DNA of 64,000 nt from the NCBI GenBank assembly GCA_964019135.1, contig OZ025255.1, forward strand, positions 41,756,811 through 41,820,810, read 5' to 3'. Every line of letters begins with the position of its first letter. Position 1 is the stretch's first letter. Positions 42,250-53,712 of this stretch are shown here, in pieces. Source of the DNA: Arenicola marina. Taxonomy: Eukaryota; Annelida; Polychaeta; Arenicolidae. A program made the translations under genes and the position numbers. The notes beneath the pieces were generated by a model. The model searched no databases. It saw only the letters and a program-made list of their open reading frames with translations, and was not told where the DNA came from.

Positions 42250-42720
42250 TAGTCAACGTTTTAGTGCTGGGAACCGGCCAGCTGTGCGGTTTGTGCGTAA
42301 AGAATGAGTGTGAAACTATTTTTCGTTTGTTTTGGTCCAGGCATTGTTAAATATAAAATCATAATATAGTTAAAGATAAGACATCTGTATCTCTATTTCG
42401 ACGAGACTGTTAGAAGCGTTGTATTTTGAGCCAAATCATCGATGTTTACAGTTCTACGACAAACGGAGCACCATTTTCCTCACCTGCTGAGTCCATGTAA
42501 GAAGCGTTGTTACGTAACCATAGATACCATTATGATTATTACGTCATACGACATGGAAAACCCCGCGCAGCACATTAGATCGCCTGACACTGACAGTCAC
42601 TCATGAGACAACCGCATTCTGGTTTATCAACTGCCTAACCGCTCATGCACTACATAAATCTACTCGGATGGTTATAATTCGGATATGTGCAGAACTTCAG
42701 TGGTTAGTTTAGCCTGAAAA
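42250..42720 (-). repeat. Dispersed family X, copy 3
   Basis: Reverse complement of about 34780-35250, with shared CGCATTCTGGTTTATCAACT and ATAGTTAAAGATAAGACAT. Confidence 0.75.
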
Positions 42721-43080
42721 GACGTTACTCAGCTTACGACATGGTTACGTCTGAACTCATCGCACTTGTTCCCTGTTCAAGAAACCTATTTCACCATCTT
42801 GACTAAAACACTCACTTGTCAGCCGTATTTTGAAATCACATATTTCTTCCTTGATATAAATCAAAGCGTGGGCACACAAGAGTCGCACTCATTCAGGCAA
42901 GATAGCTCCATAAATCAACATTTTCACGAACGCGCAATTTCACTTCTCTCGCGATCAACCATGATGGCTCTCTGTCAACATGCCTCCAGGGCGGCGCCAC
43001 CACGAACCCGCCTACTGGAGGTTTCGCGCGTTGGCCGTTCCGTGTACGTTCAATGACCGGGTGGTTTCCAATCGGATGTC

Positions 43081-43266
43081 ATGTCTTTGCAAACTCTTAT
43101 TAAGCAAGTGGCAAAGGAGCTGAGCCTGCCTTATGAGCAGAACCAGGAGCAGGTTACTGCCATACAACGCGCCTTTGACGGGCAAGATGTCTTTTGCGTT
43201 CTGCCCACCGGTCACGGCAAGAGTGAAATATATGTTTTTCCGCCTCTGATGAAAGACATTGCCGAG
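43081..43266 (+). pseudogene. RecQ-like DEAD-box helicase, first exon only
   Basis: Starts with an ATG (MSLQTLIKQVAKEL) and encodes 62 residues: a YEQNQEQVTAIQRAFDGQDV segment like the RecQ Q-motif region, then Walker A (motif I) FCVLPTGHGKSEIYVFPPL. It ends at GCCGAG followed by a GTAAGT donor at 43267. No further helicase exon (DExH, motifs III-VI) is seen before the inverted arm at 44539. It is therefore either the first exon of a gene whose remainder is elsewhere, or a captured gene fragment. Confidence 0.75.
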
Positions 43267-44538
43267 GTAAGTTAAGGGCTACCTATTTCTATATTTAATT
43301 GAAACAGCGGTACCATTAACTGGAATTTATTTTAATATAAATGCTGGGAAAATTCTGAAACAATGCGCCCCAGCCTTATTATTAAGAGCAGCTGGCCGGC
43401 TTACATCGATCGCATGGTAACAGTCCCGGCCCGACACCACGGCATGGCTTATCATCTCTAGACTAGATATATATACAAGCGCTGTTTCAATAACGAGGGA
43501 AAGAACAACAAGGAGCGGCGAGGCGGTGGACGGTCGCGAGCGGTGACAGTGGCGGCGCGAGTGTGTGTATTTGGACGGGCGGGTTCAACTGGGGCGGTGG
43601 GATTATTGAGTTGGTTGCTATGAAAGTAATATGCATAGTAGGCAATGTAGCAACTAGAAATGTAGATCGTAATTGAATAAACGGGGAGTTTGGCTTTAGC
43701 AGTTGGCCGAGTGAAAGTTGCGTTTTAAATACTAGCTGTTGCTGTCCCTAGTGCGAGCGTGCGGCGCTATACAACTTTGGAATCTGGGCCAACCGGCCAG
43801 GGAGGATGCTGATTAATGGGCTGCTAACAGGGGGGACCCTGTTCATTGGTGGGGGGGGGGGGGGGGGGCGTGCGAGCGCTAAAGTAACTGGGTTTTTCTC
43901 GGCAAGCCCCATCCCCCCACCGTATTTGTACAATAGCCCCCCTCCCTCCCCCTACCAGGGAGTTTAGCCCGATATCATCCACCTAATGTCACAATGTCTA
44001 CCCCATCACTTTCATTTTGCTCCGACGGTGCTGGGTATACATGCATTGGTGTACAAGCGTGGGAACGTGTGTGTATGGGTACAAGGTGTAGAAGACTTAG
44101 ATTAAATGCATAGACATGGGCCTACTTAGAAAACCCGTAACCAGTTGCTCTCTTTGCAAACTGGCTTTTACAGACGACACAGAGATTATCGGCCATGGTG
44201 CCACATGTTCTTGTTCCAGTCAGCAATGAACTCAGTCACCGCAGTCATGGTAACCGGCGAACAATGCTGACGTCATTTGCAGCCTGACGCGTGGGAAATC
44301 CTTGTACAGTAGAATCGACATTGACTTTTTGAATTGATTTTATTTTTCATGTATAATAAACGGTGTTCAATAGTATAATATATTATTAAGTAATTATTTC
44401 CATTGTTTTATCGGTCGATTTGCATGCGGATCATACTTAAAATTACGGACTGAGAACTTGAGCGTTTGTCTGTGTGTATTTCGTGTGTGTCTCCAGAATT
44501 CTTAGTTCGCCGCACCCCGGAAGGTGTCGCTACGAAAA
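43267..44538. other. Non-coding interior of the inverted-repeat unit
   Basis: G-rich stretch at 43500-43600, a G run of about 20 at 43849-43868. No further helicase motif or transposase recognised. Confidence 0.5.
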
Positions 44539-44828
44539 CCATCATGGCTGATCGCGAGAGAAGTGAAATTGCGCGTTCGTGAAAATGTTGATTGATGGAG
44601 TTATCTTGCCTGAATGAGTGCGACTCTTGTGTGCCCACGCTTTGATTTATATCAAGGAAGAAATATGTGATTTCAAAATACGGCTGACAAGTGAGTGTTT
44701 TAGTCAAGATGGTGAAATAGGTTTCTTGAACAGGGAACAAGTGCGATGAGTTCAGACGTTACCATGTCGTCTCATTGCCAACTGTCTTACGACAGTAACG
44801 TCTTGTTTTCAGGCTATGGTTAGTTGTG

Positions 44829-45515
44829 CTTCCAAGGACAGCTTTAGCCGATCTTGTGTGTGAGGCGAGTGAAGGCAAACAACCGGAAGGTAGGCAGCAC
44901 CTACAGGCCGTTGATGCTAGGCATTGACGCAAAGCATAGGTATCCCCGTCTCGTGGGGTCTCGATAAGATCCTGAAGTGACTGTACAGCCCTATTAGATC
45001 GCCTAACACGGACAGTCATTCATGGGGCAACCGCATTCTGGTTTATCAACTGCCTAACCGCTCACATATTATATAAATCTATTCGGATGGTTATAATTCT
45101 GATATGCAGAATGTTCAGTGGTTAGTTGCGCATATGTAGCGTGCCGCGGGTGTAAACGGCCAAATCGTATCGCTGTCACCAAAACTGTAGCGTGCCGAGT
45201 GAGTGTGTGTTTGTGGTGTGATATCAGAATGCTCAGTGGTTAGTTGCGCATACAAGAACAGCTTTAGTCTGTTTGTGTGTTTGAAGCGAGTGAAGACAAA
45301 CAACCGGAAGTTCGGCAGCACATACAGACCGTTAGTGCTAGGCATTGACGTAGAGCATAAATATCCCTGTCTCATAAGGTCTCGATCAGATTCCTTTGTG
45401 ACTGTCAGATGGACCACATGTGCATTATGGAGAGATAAAAGTCTTATCCTTAATTATGAATTAAACATTAATTATAATGTGATTTTATAGTTAGCAAAAC
45501 CTGGACCAAAGCCAC
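44829..45515. repeat. Dispersed family X, copies 4 and 5
   Basis: 44830-45000 is inverted relative to 34600-34770 and ends GTGACTGTACAGCCCTA. 45000-45130 repeats the GCATTCTGGTTTATCAACTG block. 45230-45510 repeats parts of both in a different order, including GCATTATGGAGAGATAAA. Confidence 0.7.
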
Positions 45516-45549
45516 AGTTCATTCTGGCGAGACGCCATGTTTCATTGTT

Positions 45550-46715
45550 CTACGTAGCCAACAAGTCTCAGTACTCAATTATATGACTTTCATGAAAGAT
45601 ATGATCAGCAAGGGACATGCAGATAGGATCCCGGATGAAGAGAAGGGGATGCCAAATGGACACACCTGGTACATACCACACCATGGGGTATACAATCCCA
45701 AAAAGCCAGGGAAGATTCGGATAGTGTTTGACTGCAGCGCCAAGTTCCAGGACGTCTCTCTCAATGATTGCCTCCTACAAGGACCAGATCTCACTAACAA
45801 TCTTGTGGGTGTTCTGTGTCGTTTCCGTTAGGAGCCTGTAGCGTTTGCGTGCGACATAGAGCAAATGTTTCACCAGTTCAAGGTCAACGCGGAACAGCGA
45901 GATTTCCTACGGTTTCTAAGGTGGAGAACGGAGATCTTGGTACGGAGCCAGTGGACTACCGCATGAACGTCCACCTCTTCGGAGCGAAATCGTCCCCAGG
46001 ATGCGCTAACTTCGGGTTGAAGCATATTGCTACAGATAATGCGGGTGAAGAGGACGCGGAGGCTGCTTTATTCGTACTTAGAAACTTCTACGTGGATGAT
46101 GACTTTTCGGTCCTCTAATGATCAAAGAAGTTCGAAAGGATCTGAAACGATATGGCGTGCTTTTCACGTATATGTCCTCTAGGGCCGTACACATTGAATC
46201 AACGATCTCAATGACCATCGACTCCTTTATCCAAGCCTGGCGAAGGCTGATAGCCATCCGCGGACTGGTTCGACAGATACGATGTGACCGAGGGAGCAAC
46301 TTTGTGGGCCCCTGAATGAATTCAGTCGAGAGTTGGACCCCGTTGCCGTTTCCCAATACTTGCTACGGTCGGGCTGTGACTTCCTCTCGTTCAAACTTAA
46401 TGTCCCTTCAGCAAGCCATACAGGAGGAGTTTGGGAGAGGCAGATTCGCACAGTACGAAGTGTACTGCAGTCCCTGATGTATCAAACGAGCTGCATCGTC
46501 AACGATGAGTCTCTCAGAACCCGGCTGTGCGAAGTGACGACTATCGTAAACAGCAGGCCACACACGGTAACGTGACTGAATGACGGCTCATCCCCACAGC
46601 CACTTACGCCAAACCATCTGCTCACCAAGAAATCGCAAGTTGTCCTCCCTCCCCCGGGAGAATTTCAGAAGGCGGATGTATACTCACGGAAGCAGTGGCG
46701 ACGGATCCAGTACCT
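45550..46715 (+). pseudogene. BEL/Pao retrotransposon pol, 5' part (RT and integrase)
   Basis: [52 protein letters not shown], then a TAG, DIEQMFHQFKVN, and after a shift VDYRMNVHLFGAKSSPGCAN and FYVDD, the catalytic Asp pair. An internal deletion jumps from just past the RT catalytic box to integrase: YMSSRAVHIE, IRGLVRQIRCDRGSNFVG, FKLNVPSASHTGGVWERQIRTVRS and VNSRP. The frame reaches RKQWRRIQYL at 46715, where a LINE interrupts it. Protease and gag are absent; the 5' side is cut by family X repeats. Confidence 0.88.
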
Positions 46716-46717
46716 GA

Positions 46718-48054
46718 AAGAGGAGCCGGGGGAGAATCTACAAGACAAAATTGAAGAGTTAATTCGCAACGGTCTTGGTCTGAGAGACATTGCAGCGCAG
46801 CGAATAGCGAGACTGCCCTCTAGAAACAATAAACCGGGAGTCGTTAAAATAGAATTCACCACAACCGACGATAAAATTGCAGTCCTACGTGCGAAGACAA
46901 ATCTCAAGGACGATAATCAGTACAGGCGAGTGTTCCTCAGGAGGTGTATGGACCATACAGAGCGCTTAGTTCATTTGAACTTTGCTGAAATTCTCAAGGA
47001 AATGCCGAACGGACATAAGTACAGAATAAGCGGTAGCGGCCCGGTGGTGACGAAAGACAGCGGCGGGAGGAACAAGAATGAGGCGTCTGCTATCGCATCC
47101 TCTGGGCCAGACTCTGAAAAGAACATGCAGGGTGGCGCCCCGCCCCCACCCACGACTCTGACGGTGTCCACCTGGAACATCAACGGATTCACTGAGTTAA
47201 ACAAACTGTTAAGGCAGTCAGTCATCAACAGTGTATCGAGTGACATTTTTTGCTTAAATGAAACCCACTTGATAGAAAACTCAAGCATGTTGATACCTGG
47301 TTATACTTTCTATGCTAATAACAGAGGTAAAATGCATGTGAAGGCGACTAAGGGCTCCGGTGGAGTACTCGTAAAAGATACACTCTTTGCAGAATTTAAA
47401 TGTCAGGTAATTGATAAAGCGGAAGGTATTCTGGGAATGGAGTTAACGCATAGATGTAACGGTTTCCATTTGGTGTTGTTCGCTTGCTATCTCCCGCCTG
47501 AGAACTCTACTTGGGGTAAAGATGCTTCAGCCTTCTTTTCACATCTAATGGCTGAGATATATTTATACAACGAGGCCGATATGATCATGATTTGTGGTGA
47601 TCTAAATGCTCGAGTTGGTAAGGAGCAAGATGTCATTGAAGGTGTTGATGATGTGCCGACAAGGGAGGTTCTCGACAGTACAAAGAATGGTCATGGTGAA
47701 TCTCTGCTTGGTTTTCTGCATGACGGTAAATTCTGTATGTTAAATGGGAGGTTACAAACTGTAGATAACAATTATACCTTTGTGTCGACTAGAGGTAAAT
47801 CCGTGGTTGATTACATCATTGTGCCACATGACTGCCTAGCGGCGTGTAAAGCCTTTAAGGTACAGTTGGTGTCAGACCTTGTCACAAATAATGGTCTCAG
47901 TACTTTAGTTACAGATCAGTGTAAACTTCCAGATCACTCCGTTCTTACCACGGAATTTTGGTTTAGAAGCCCAATAGAACCGTCCGAAGAAAGGACCGAT
48001 CCTCTGTTGTTTGCCAATGTAAAATTATCGGGAGAAAAGAGATATAAGTTATAA
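46718..48054 (+). CDS. LINE: ORF1-like C-terminal region continuous with APE endonuclease
   Basis: Open from the 5' end of the element without needing its own Met. Codons up to about 47130 hold an RNA-binding-like region (VVKIEFTTTDDKIAVLRAKTN, PNGHKYRI), reminiscent of LINE ORF1 C-terminal domains. From 47155 an apurinic-type endonuclease has all key residues: STWNINGF (Asn), CLNETHL (Glu), ICGDLNARVG (Asp, Asn), SVVDYIIVP (Asp) and LPDHSVL (His). It would nick target DNA to prime reverse transcription. It ends early through a one-base shift near 48049, after which the RT frame continues. Confidence 0.85.
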
Positions 48055-48073
48055 TACCATTCCCCCAGCTTTC

Positions 48074-50635
48074 ATGTCTACCGAGAGATGGGGTAGAATA
48101 ATGATAGAACCGATTGAGAGTATTGAAAAGGTTAATCGAGAACAAGCTGCGATCGACCAGGAGTATGAAAAATTATGCAAAGCAATACTGAGTGAAATGC
48201 ACGAATATCTGTCATTTTCACAAAATATAAAAGGTGCTAAGCCCAAATTAAAACACAGTAAACCTTACTGGAGTGATCACTTAACTAGTTTATGGCGCGA
48301 GAGGAGTGAGAAAGAAAAATTATATGTAAAGTGTCAAGACAAAACAAAGACAAGAAGGCTGAGAGAAAATTTTAAACTTGCTATGAATCGATTTGATAAG
48401 GCCCTCCGAAAGGCGAAGAGACAACACAATACAGCTATGATAAAACAATTGGAAGATATCAATACAGAGAACCCGCGAGAATTCTGGAATACCTTAAAAA
48501 CGCTCGGCCCTAGAAAAATGAATGCCGTCCCACTAAAAGTTAAAATGGAAGATGGCCACTATGCTACAGACCCCCATGTGGTGTTAGATAAATGGCGTGA
48601 CGAGTTCACAACCCTCTACAATAATAATAATCAGTGTGAAGATGGTAACGACCATTACCTAGAGGCAATGGCTTATAAGGACTTTTTAGAGAGTGAAACC
48701 CTATCTGGTCAGTGGCCAACGAATACCGATATAAACCGCGACATTGAACTTAGTGAGGTACAGCTGGTAACGTCCAGACTGAAGACTCGAAAAGCGGTGG
48801 GTGTAGACGGTATCCCTAACGAGGTGCTCAAACACAGTAACATTTTAAAATGTCTGCAAGTGCTGTTTCAGCGATGTTTCGACTTTGGTATGGCTCCGAC
48901 GTTGTGGGCGCGTGCTATAATCAAGCCTATCCCAAAGAGTGCACTGGTGGATCCATGTGTGCCGCTAAATTATAGAGCCATACGCCTTATTTCATGTATA
49001 AAAAAGGTGTACTCAGCGGTTCAGAGCAGGAGGATCACGCATTACTGTGATGAAGCTGATATTCTTGTAGAAGAGCAAAACGGATTCAGGAGTCATAGAA
49101 ACTGTCTTGAACATATATACAGCCTGAATAGCATCGTTAATGGTCGAAAAACCAGCGGGCTCTCAACATTCGCAGCTTTCATTGACATGGAGAAAGCCTT
49201 CGACCGTATAGACCGGAATCTATTATGGCTCAGACTGTTACAATATAACATAGATGGCAAGGCTTATTTGGCTGTACGCTCTTTGTATCGTGATACACAA
49301 GCATCGATAAGGGTAAATGAATTATGTACACAGTGGTTTAATGTCAATTACGGTGTCCGCCAAGGTGACACCCTTTCGCCCACGCTTTTTAATCTGTATA
49401 TCAATGATTTAGCTGTTCAACTGAAAGCACTAGATGGTGGAATTAAGGTTGGCAATGAAACAGTATCTATCCTACTATATGCTGATGACATTGTACTCCT
49501 GGCGGAAAGTGAAGATAAGTTACAGCAGATGTTAAGTTTTACATGTGAATGGTGCAAAAAGTGGAAACTAAGCCTTAATATAAATAAGTCAGGTATCGTT
49601 CACTTTCGGCCTCGTAGGCGTAGACGAAGCATGTTTGAATTCCATTTCGGGAATCAGAGAATATCGCTTGTCAGTAACTATAAATATCTAGGAGTTATAT
49701 TTGACGAGCACTTGTTGTCCCTTGAGTGCTCTACGGTGCTAACTGAATCTAGCGGGAGAGCCCTTGGAGGTATTATCGGTCGCTTTAAATCCCTTAAAAA
49801 CGTAGGTTACGAAACGTTTACTCATCTTTACCACGCAGGAGTTGTACCCATCTCTGACTATGGAGCCGGAGTATGGGGAATGGGTAGACACGCTAAATGT
49901 AACTCCATTCATTACAAGGCCATGAGGTATTTTATGGGTGTTCATAAGTTCGCACCCATAGAGGCTATTACTTGCGACATGGGGTGGATTATACCAAAGT
50001 ACAGACGATATCTATGTATGCTACGGCTATGGAATGTTTTAGTGAAATTACCAGAGTATCGCTTACCGAAAATAATGTTTAATTGGGAATACGGACGAAA
50101 AGAAGGAACCTGGTGTGGTGACATAGAGTCTATACTAGACAAACTGGGGATGATTAATCTATTTGAAGCTAAGGAGGTTTGTAATCTTGATGTTTGTGCT
50201 ACCCGTCTAACAGACCTGCAGAATATTGAATGGAAAGAAAGCGTGCAATCAAAACCTAAGCTTAGAACTTACATAAGGTTTAAAAGTCACATCGAACCAG
50301 AGCCATATCTCCGGCAATACCTGAGCAGAGGTCAGCGAGCCCTCCTCGCACAATTCAGGTGTGGTATTTTACCGTTGGAAATCAAAACGGGGAGATTTAG
50401 AACGAAGAAAGATCAACGCTCTAACCGGTACAGAAGGAGGGAAGCGCATGAACGCTTATGTCAGATATGCTCATCCGGGGAGGTGGAAGATGAGGTACAC
50501 TTTCTTTGCTGCTGTCGGGAGTATAGTAGTCAACGTGAAAACCTGTATCGGAAAGTATCTCATCCTGATCTTATGGCCCTGTCTAACTATGATAAATTGA
50601 CTCATCTTGACAAATTGACTCATGCCCCGGCGTAG
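48074..50635 (+). CDS. LINE: reverse transcriptase and C-terminal Cys-rich domain
   Basis: 853 codons from the ATG; the frame is open a little further upstream and was once fused to the endonuclease frame. RT motifs in order: KAVGVDGIPNEVLK, PIPKSA, NYRAIRLISCIKKVYS, EEQNGFRSHRNCLEHI, FIDMEKAFDRIDR, YGVRQGDTLSPTLFNLYIN, LLYADDIVLLAES with the catalytic Asp pair, KWKLSLNINKS and YKYLGVIF. Near the end, LCQICSSGEVEDEVHFLCCC is a Cys/His cluster seen in several LINE families. No stop inside. Clade not assigned; L1/Tx1-like and L2-like groups are both possible. Confidence 0.92.
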   Translation: MSTERWGRIMIEPIESIEKVNREQAAIDQEYEKLCKAILSEMHEYLSFSQNIKGAKPKLKHSKPYWSDHLTSLWRERSEKEKLYVKCQDKTKTRRLRENFKLAMNRFDKALRKAKRQHNTAMIKQLEDINTENPREFWNTLKTLGPRKMNAVPLKVKMEDGHYATDPHVVLDKWRDEFTTLYNNNNQCEDGNDHYLEAMAYKDFLESETLSGQWPTNTDINRDIELSEVQLVTSRLKTRKAVGVDGIPNEVLKHSNILKCLQVLFQRCFDFGMAPTLWARAIIKPIPKSALVDPCVPLNYRAIRLISCIKKVYSAVQSRRITHYCDEADILVEEQNGFRSHRNCLEHIYSLNSIVNGRKTSGLSTFAAFIDMEKAFDRIDRNLLWLRLLQYNIDGKAYLAVRSLYRDTQASIRVNELCTQWFNVNYGVRQGDTLSPTLFNLYINDLAVQLKALDGGIKVGNETVSILLYADDIVLLAESEDKLQQMLSFTCEWCKKWKLSLNINKSGIVHFRPRRRRRSMFEFHFGNQRISLVSNYKYLGVIFDEHLLSLECSTVLTESSGRALGGIIGRFKSLKNVGYETFTHLYHAGVVPISDYGAGVWGMGRHAKCNSIHYKAMRYFMGVHKFAPIEAITCDMGWIIPKYRRYLCMLRLWNVLVKLPEYRLPKIMFNWEYGRKEGTWCGDIESILDKLGMINLFEAKEVCNLDVCATRLTDLQNIEWKESVQSKPKLRTYIRFKSHIEPEPYLRQYLSRGQRALLAQFRCGILPLEIKTGRFRTKKDQRSNRYRRREAHERLCQICSSGEVEDEVHFLCCCREYSSQRENLYRKVSHPDLMALSNYDKLTHLDKLTHAPA

Positions 50636-50973
50636 TTTGTTATATAACTAAGACATAAAAAAAAACAAAAAAACTTCAACTTAAATTGAGTCAAATACTA
50701 TTATTGTATCGTATTGATTTATTTAATTTAATTGAATTTCTTTTTCTTTCATTCTATTTTTCTTCGTGTGTTTTTTCTGGCTTTTTTTGTTTTGTTTTTT
50801 TGGTGTTTTTTTTTTTCTTTTTTGGCCGATATGCGGCAGTCCTAACACCATCAATTTCAGAGTCACTTGTAAGCCCGGTAGGGCTGGGTGAGGGGTTATA
50901 GTTTGTGTTTAACTGGTTGTTAATATTATCAGTTGTATACCTCGTATGTGACTTAAATAAACAATTACTTACT

Positions 50974-51306
50974 TACCTAGCCAATAAATTCTGGATTCGA
51001 TGGAAGAAGGAATACTTGCAAACGTTACAACCAAGGCAGAAGTGGAATCGCCCTCAATGTAACCTGCAGGTTGACGACATAGTGCTCGTAAAGGGCGAGA
51101 GCGAACATCGCTGCGATTGGAGGATAGCTCGTATTGTGGACGCCAATCAGGATGGAATGGTTCGGACGGTCAAGCTCCTGATGGCGGATACGGTAATGGA
51201 TAAACGGGGCAGACGCGTCAACAAACCTACTTACCTGGAGAGGCCGATTCACAAGCTTGTCTTGATAGCGGAATGGGCAGTTCTTGACCAGGGGGTCCCC
51301 AACTAG
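50974..51306 (+). pseudogene. BEL/Pao pol, C-terminal tail
   Basis: Continues the interrupted frame: LANKFWIRWKKEYLQTLQPRQKW, then VDDIVLVKGE, WRIARIVDANQDGMVRTVKL and RPIHKLVLI, the usual tail after BEL integrase. It stops at 51306. The match on both sides proves that the LINE landed within this codon run. Confidence 0.9.
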
Positions 51307-51482
51307 GAGCTATGATGCCTAGTTGATAATGTACGGTATATTGTATGTATGTGACGTCTCAATGTACGATATGTTGATGATGAGTATATATGTGACGTCC
51401 CGTTGCCTTTGATTAATGCAAAGTAGGTAACTATTAGGAGACTGGTAGAGTCTAATGTATTGATTACAATGATTGGAGTAAA
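51307..51482. other. Spacer between BEL pol and putative 3' LTR
   Basis: Contains a partial duplication of GTATATTGTATGTATGTGACGTC / GAGTATATATGTGACGTC. It ends GATTGGAGTAAA, a weak polypurine tract. Confidence 0.4.
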
Positions 51483-52060
51483 TGTGCCCAGGGAGCCATG
51501 TAAGCGCCATCTAGCGAGTGGCGACTTTGTTGGATTTTGATCGCCACCGAGGGGCAGCTAGATCACGTTGCTAGGTGCAATTATGTAAACACAACAGCGA
51601 AGCGTAGAAAAACAAACGTCAGAATGGATTAATCAAACTGGATAACTGCATAGATGGTATGTTTATAAGTAATTGCTTGGTTGTGAAATAATGTGTATAT
51701 TTTGCGTGAGATTGGATGTAATGGTATACCTAAGTGACTGCATAATTTAAATGCCCAACTTTAATCTTGTCAGAGGATTGTGAGCGATAAAACAAGGGAT
51801 TATCGACTAGCCGAATGTATCTCTTTATTATAGTTTACGTGGAGATTGGTGACGATCTGGTGACGGTTGAGCATAAGGAAACCACGGAGACTCCTGACAG
51901 CTGAGCATAAGAAAGCCAGTGGAGGAGACAACCTAGACAAGAATGTATCTTATATGAATCCGATTATAGAATTTGAGAATAAACCAATATATAACTCTAC
52001 AGTAACACTATGAGTTTTACATCCATTATTTTGTTGTATTTGACGTTAAGCAACGTTACA
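51483..52060 (+). repeat. Putative BEL 3' LTR
   Basis: Starts TGTGCCCAGGG after a purine-rich stretch and ends CAACGTTACA. Contains GAGAATAAACC near 51980 as a poly(A) signal. Position and TG...CA ends fit, but there is no second LTR in the window for comparison. Confidence 0.4.
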
Positions 52061-52834
52061 CGTGTAACTCGGACACTCATTAGGGAAAAACTACTCCTTT
52101 GATGCACCATTGGTGTCCACGAGTTTTGAAAAGAATCGTCGAAACTTCTGTGGTCGCATTAGCGGGGTTGAGGTCAATGTTAAAGCATAGGCACAAAATT
52201 GGGACTAGAAAAACGTGGTCTTAATGGCGGGGTGGTCATATTACCGGACTGGTCTTAGGTTCCATTGTACATGATAACCAGACCCTTTCCGCTCCATGTG
52301 TTTGGACGGTGCCGTTATGATAACTACAGGGGGGACAATCCCGCATATCAAACCGGGTCTATAAGACTGGGTGTTATCGGGCTTTAATGATATATGGTCT
52401 ATGGCGTATCCGGCGATTGGCTCACACGACTTGGACATTAAGCGATCTGCGTACATTGAGCCTGTCGCTAGGCTTTAAATTTGTTACTTAGGAGGCTGTA
52501 ACAAAAGAAGCAAAGATAAGTGTGTATGCTCAGAATATAAATGTAAATAATACAATATCAACTCGTAATAAGAGTAAACGCGCGAGTTAGTGAGGTGTTT
52601 ACGGTTAGGCAATAGTAGCTCGCCAAGTTTGACTATCCGCCCAAGTTCGGACAAAATGAAAAGGCCTAATTAATCGATTTCCATTTCAGAAAAATGCTGC
52701 TGTGAATCACTTTAAACTCTTGCAACTGTGTCGTCGAAGAACTATTTGTATAGCATAGCATTGCACCAGGATAACAGCCGAGAGAGACCCCCTCCCCACT
52801 CACCACTTACCACAGGAGTCTCCTGTCAAATGCC
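52061..52834. other. Non-coding
   Basis: No gene or clear repeat recognised. Confidence 0.4.
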
Positions 52835-52960
52835 TAAACACTTTATAAAACTGTGTTGGTTTTCGATCAAGCGGTATTTACAGTACTGGCATATGCTTAA
52901 ACACTTTATAAAACTGTGTTGGTGTTCGATCAATCGGTAATGACAGTACTGGCAGAAAAC
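52835..52960. repeat. 63-bp tandem duplication
   Basis: Two units starting TAAACACTTTATAAAACTGT and containing TTCGATCAAKCGGTA, offset by 63 bp. The TTCGATCAATCGGTA word also occurs near 30955. Confidence 0.8.
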
Positions 52961-53024
52961 ATACAAATTAGACACCGACTGTATTTATAATCAATTATGA
53001 ATTAGGATCAACAGTGACAGAGAA

Positions 53025-53165
53025 TCGAATTTGCTGGATTTTTTCTTATGAACGAGTGGTTGACTCAACAACTTGTCTGCTAGTTGCGACACTTGAACTC
53101 ACCATAGCGGGCCTGAGGTTTTGCAATGTCCTGCAGAATGGCAATTGGATTTAGGGCATATAAAC
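53025..53165. repeat. Dispersed repeat (partner 31060-31200)
   Basis: Shares GAATCGAATTTGCTGG-like sequence, GAGTGGTTGACTCAACAACT and GGATTTAGGGCATATAA with the other copy, same orientation. Confidence 0.85.
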
Positions 53166-53712
53166 ATGTGCATTTCTATAATTAGGGGACCCAACGCACT
53201 TTTGAACTATTATGTCATTATATCTCTTTAAAAACTATGTTTATATTAAAAAGACCAGTTGTGTATGTTGATTTCACCCATAAATACCTAGCCGGACACC
53301 TTGTCTTAGTGGCACAATGTGCAGGAGACCTTAAATATCACATTCACTGAAAAACGTGCCAAGATTAGGTCTCTCCCCTAAATACTTGTCCACTTTGTTA
53401 CCATTTGGTAAATGATCTTAAAAATCCCAAATTGTTCTTTTCATATGCAACGCGATCAAGAAAAAGGCGTGAAGATTGGCCAAAGTGTCACCTTGTAATG
53501 TCCACTCTATTACTCCAATATATATAGCTAATATTTATCAATTCTGAAGATTTTACTACAAGTTAAACTCTAGAGAATACTAATCAAGGAACAGTTTTGG
53601 ATGACCATGAAAGGCATATTTCATGGGGCGGGAGGCTTTTTGAGTCGTACTTGTGAATCATGAACATATTATCCCTAACTATATAATTCATTCCGTTCAC
53701 CCTATTGAATGC

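Larger units (their letters stand above)
42704..44828. mobile_element. Unit with ~265-bp inverted arms enclosing a helicase exon
   Basis: Arms 42704-42967 and 44539-44828 are near-identical reverse complements; the strings CTTGTTCCCTGTTCAAGAAA and GATATAAATCAAAGCGTGGG occur in both, with only a few differences in 230 bp. The enclosed 1.57 kb holds the RecQ-like exon at 43081-43266 and G-rich non-coding sequence. It looks like a transposon or foldback that carries a gene fragment. Identical reading frames in the arms (MFPVQETYF...) are shadows or old coding sequence. Confidence 0.75.
46716..50973 (+). mobile_element. 4.3-kb LINE inserted in BEL pol (target duplication TACCT)
   Basis: Flanked by TACCT at 46711-46715 and 50974-50978; the BEL frame resumes directly after it (LANKFWIRWKKEYL). 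Contents: ORF1-like C-terminal domain, APE-type endonuclease, RT and a C-terminal Cys-rich region, then a 340-bp T-rich 3' UTR ending AATAAACAATTACTTACTT. The 5' end is probably truncated within ORF1. Only one frameshift is evident, making it the best preserved retroelement ORF in the window. Confidence 0.9.

Noticed and set aside
42766..44740. Two near-identical 96-110 residue frames (MFPVQETYF...)
   Set aside because: They lie in the inverted arms, show no known domain and are best explained as DNA-level duplication.
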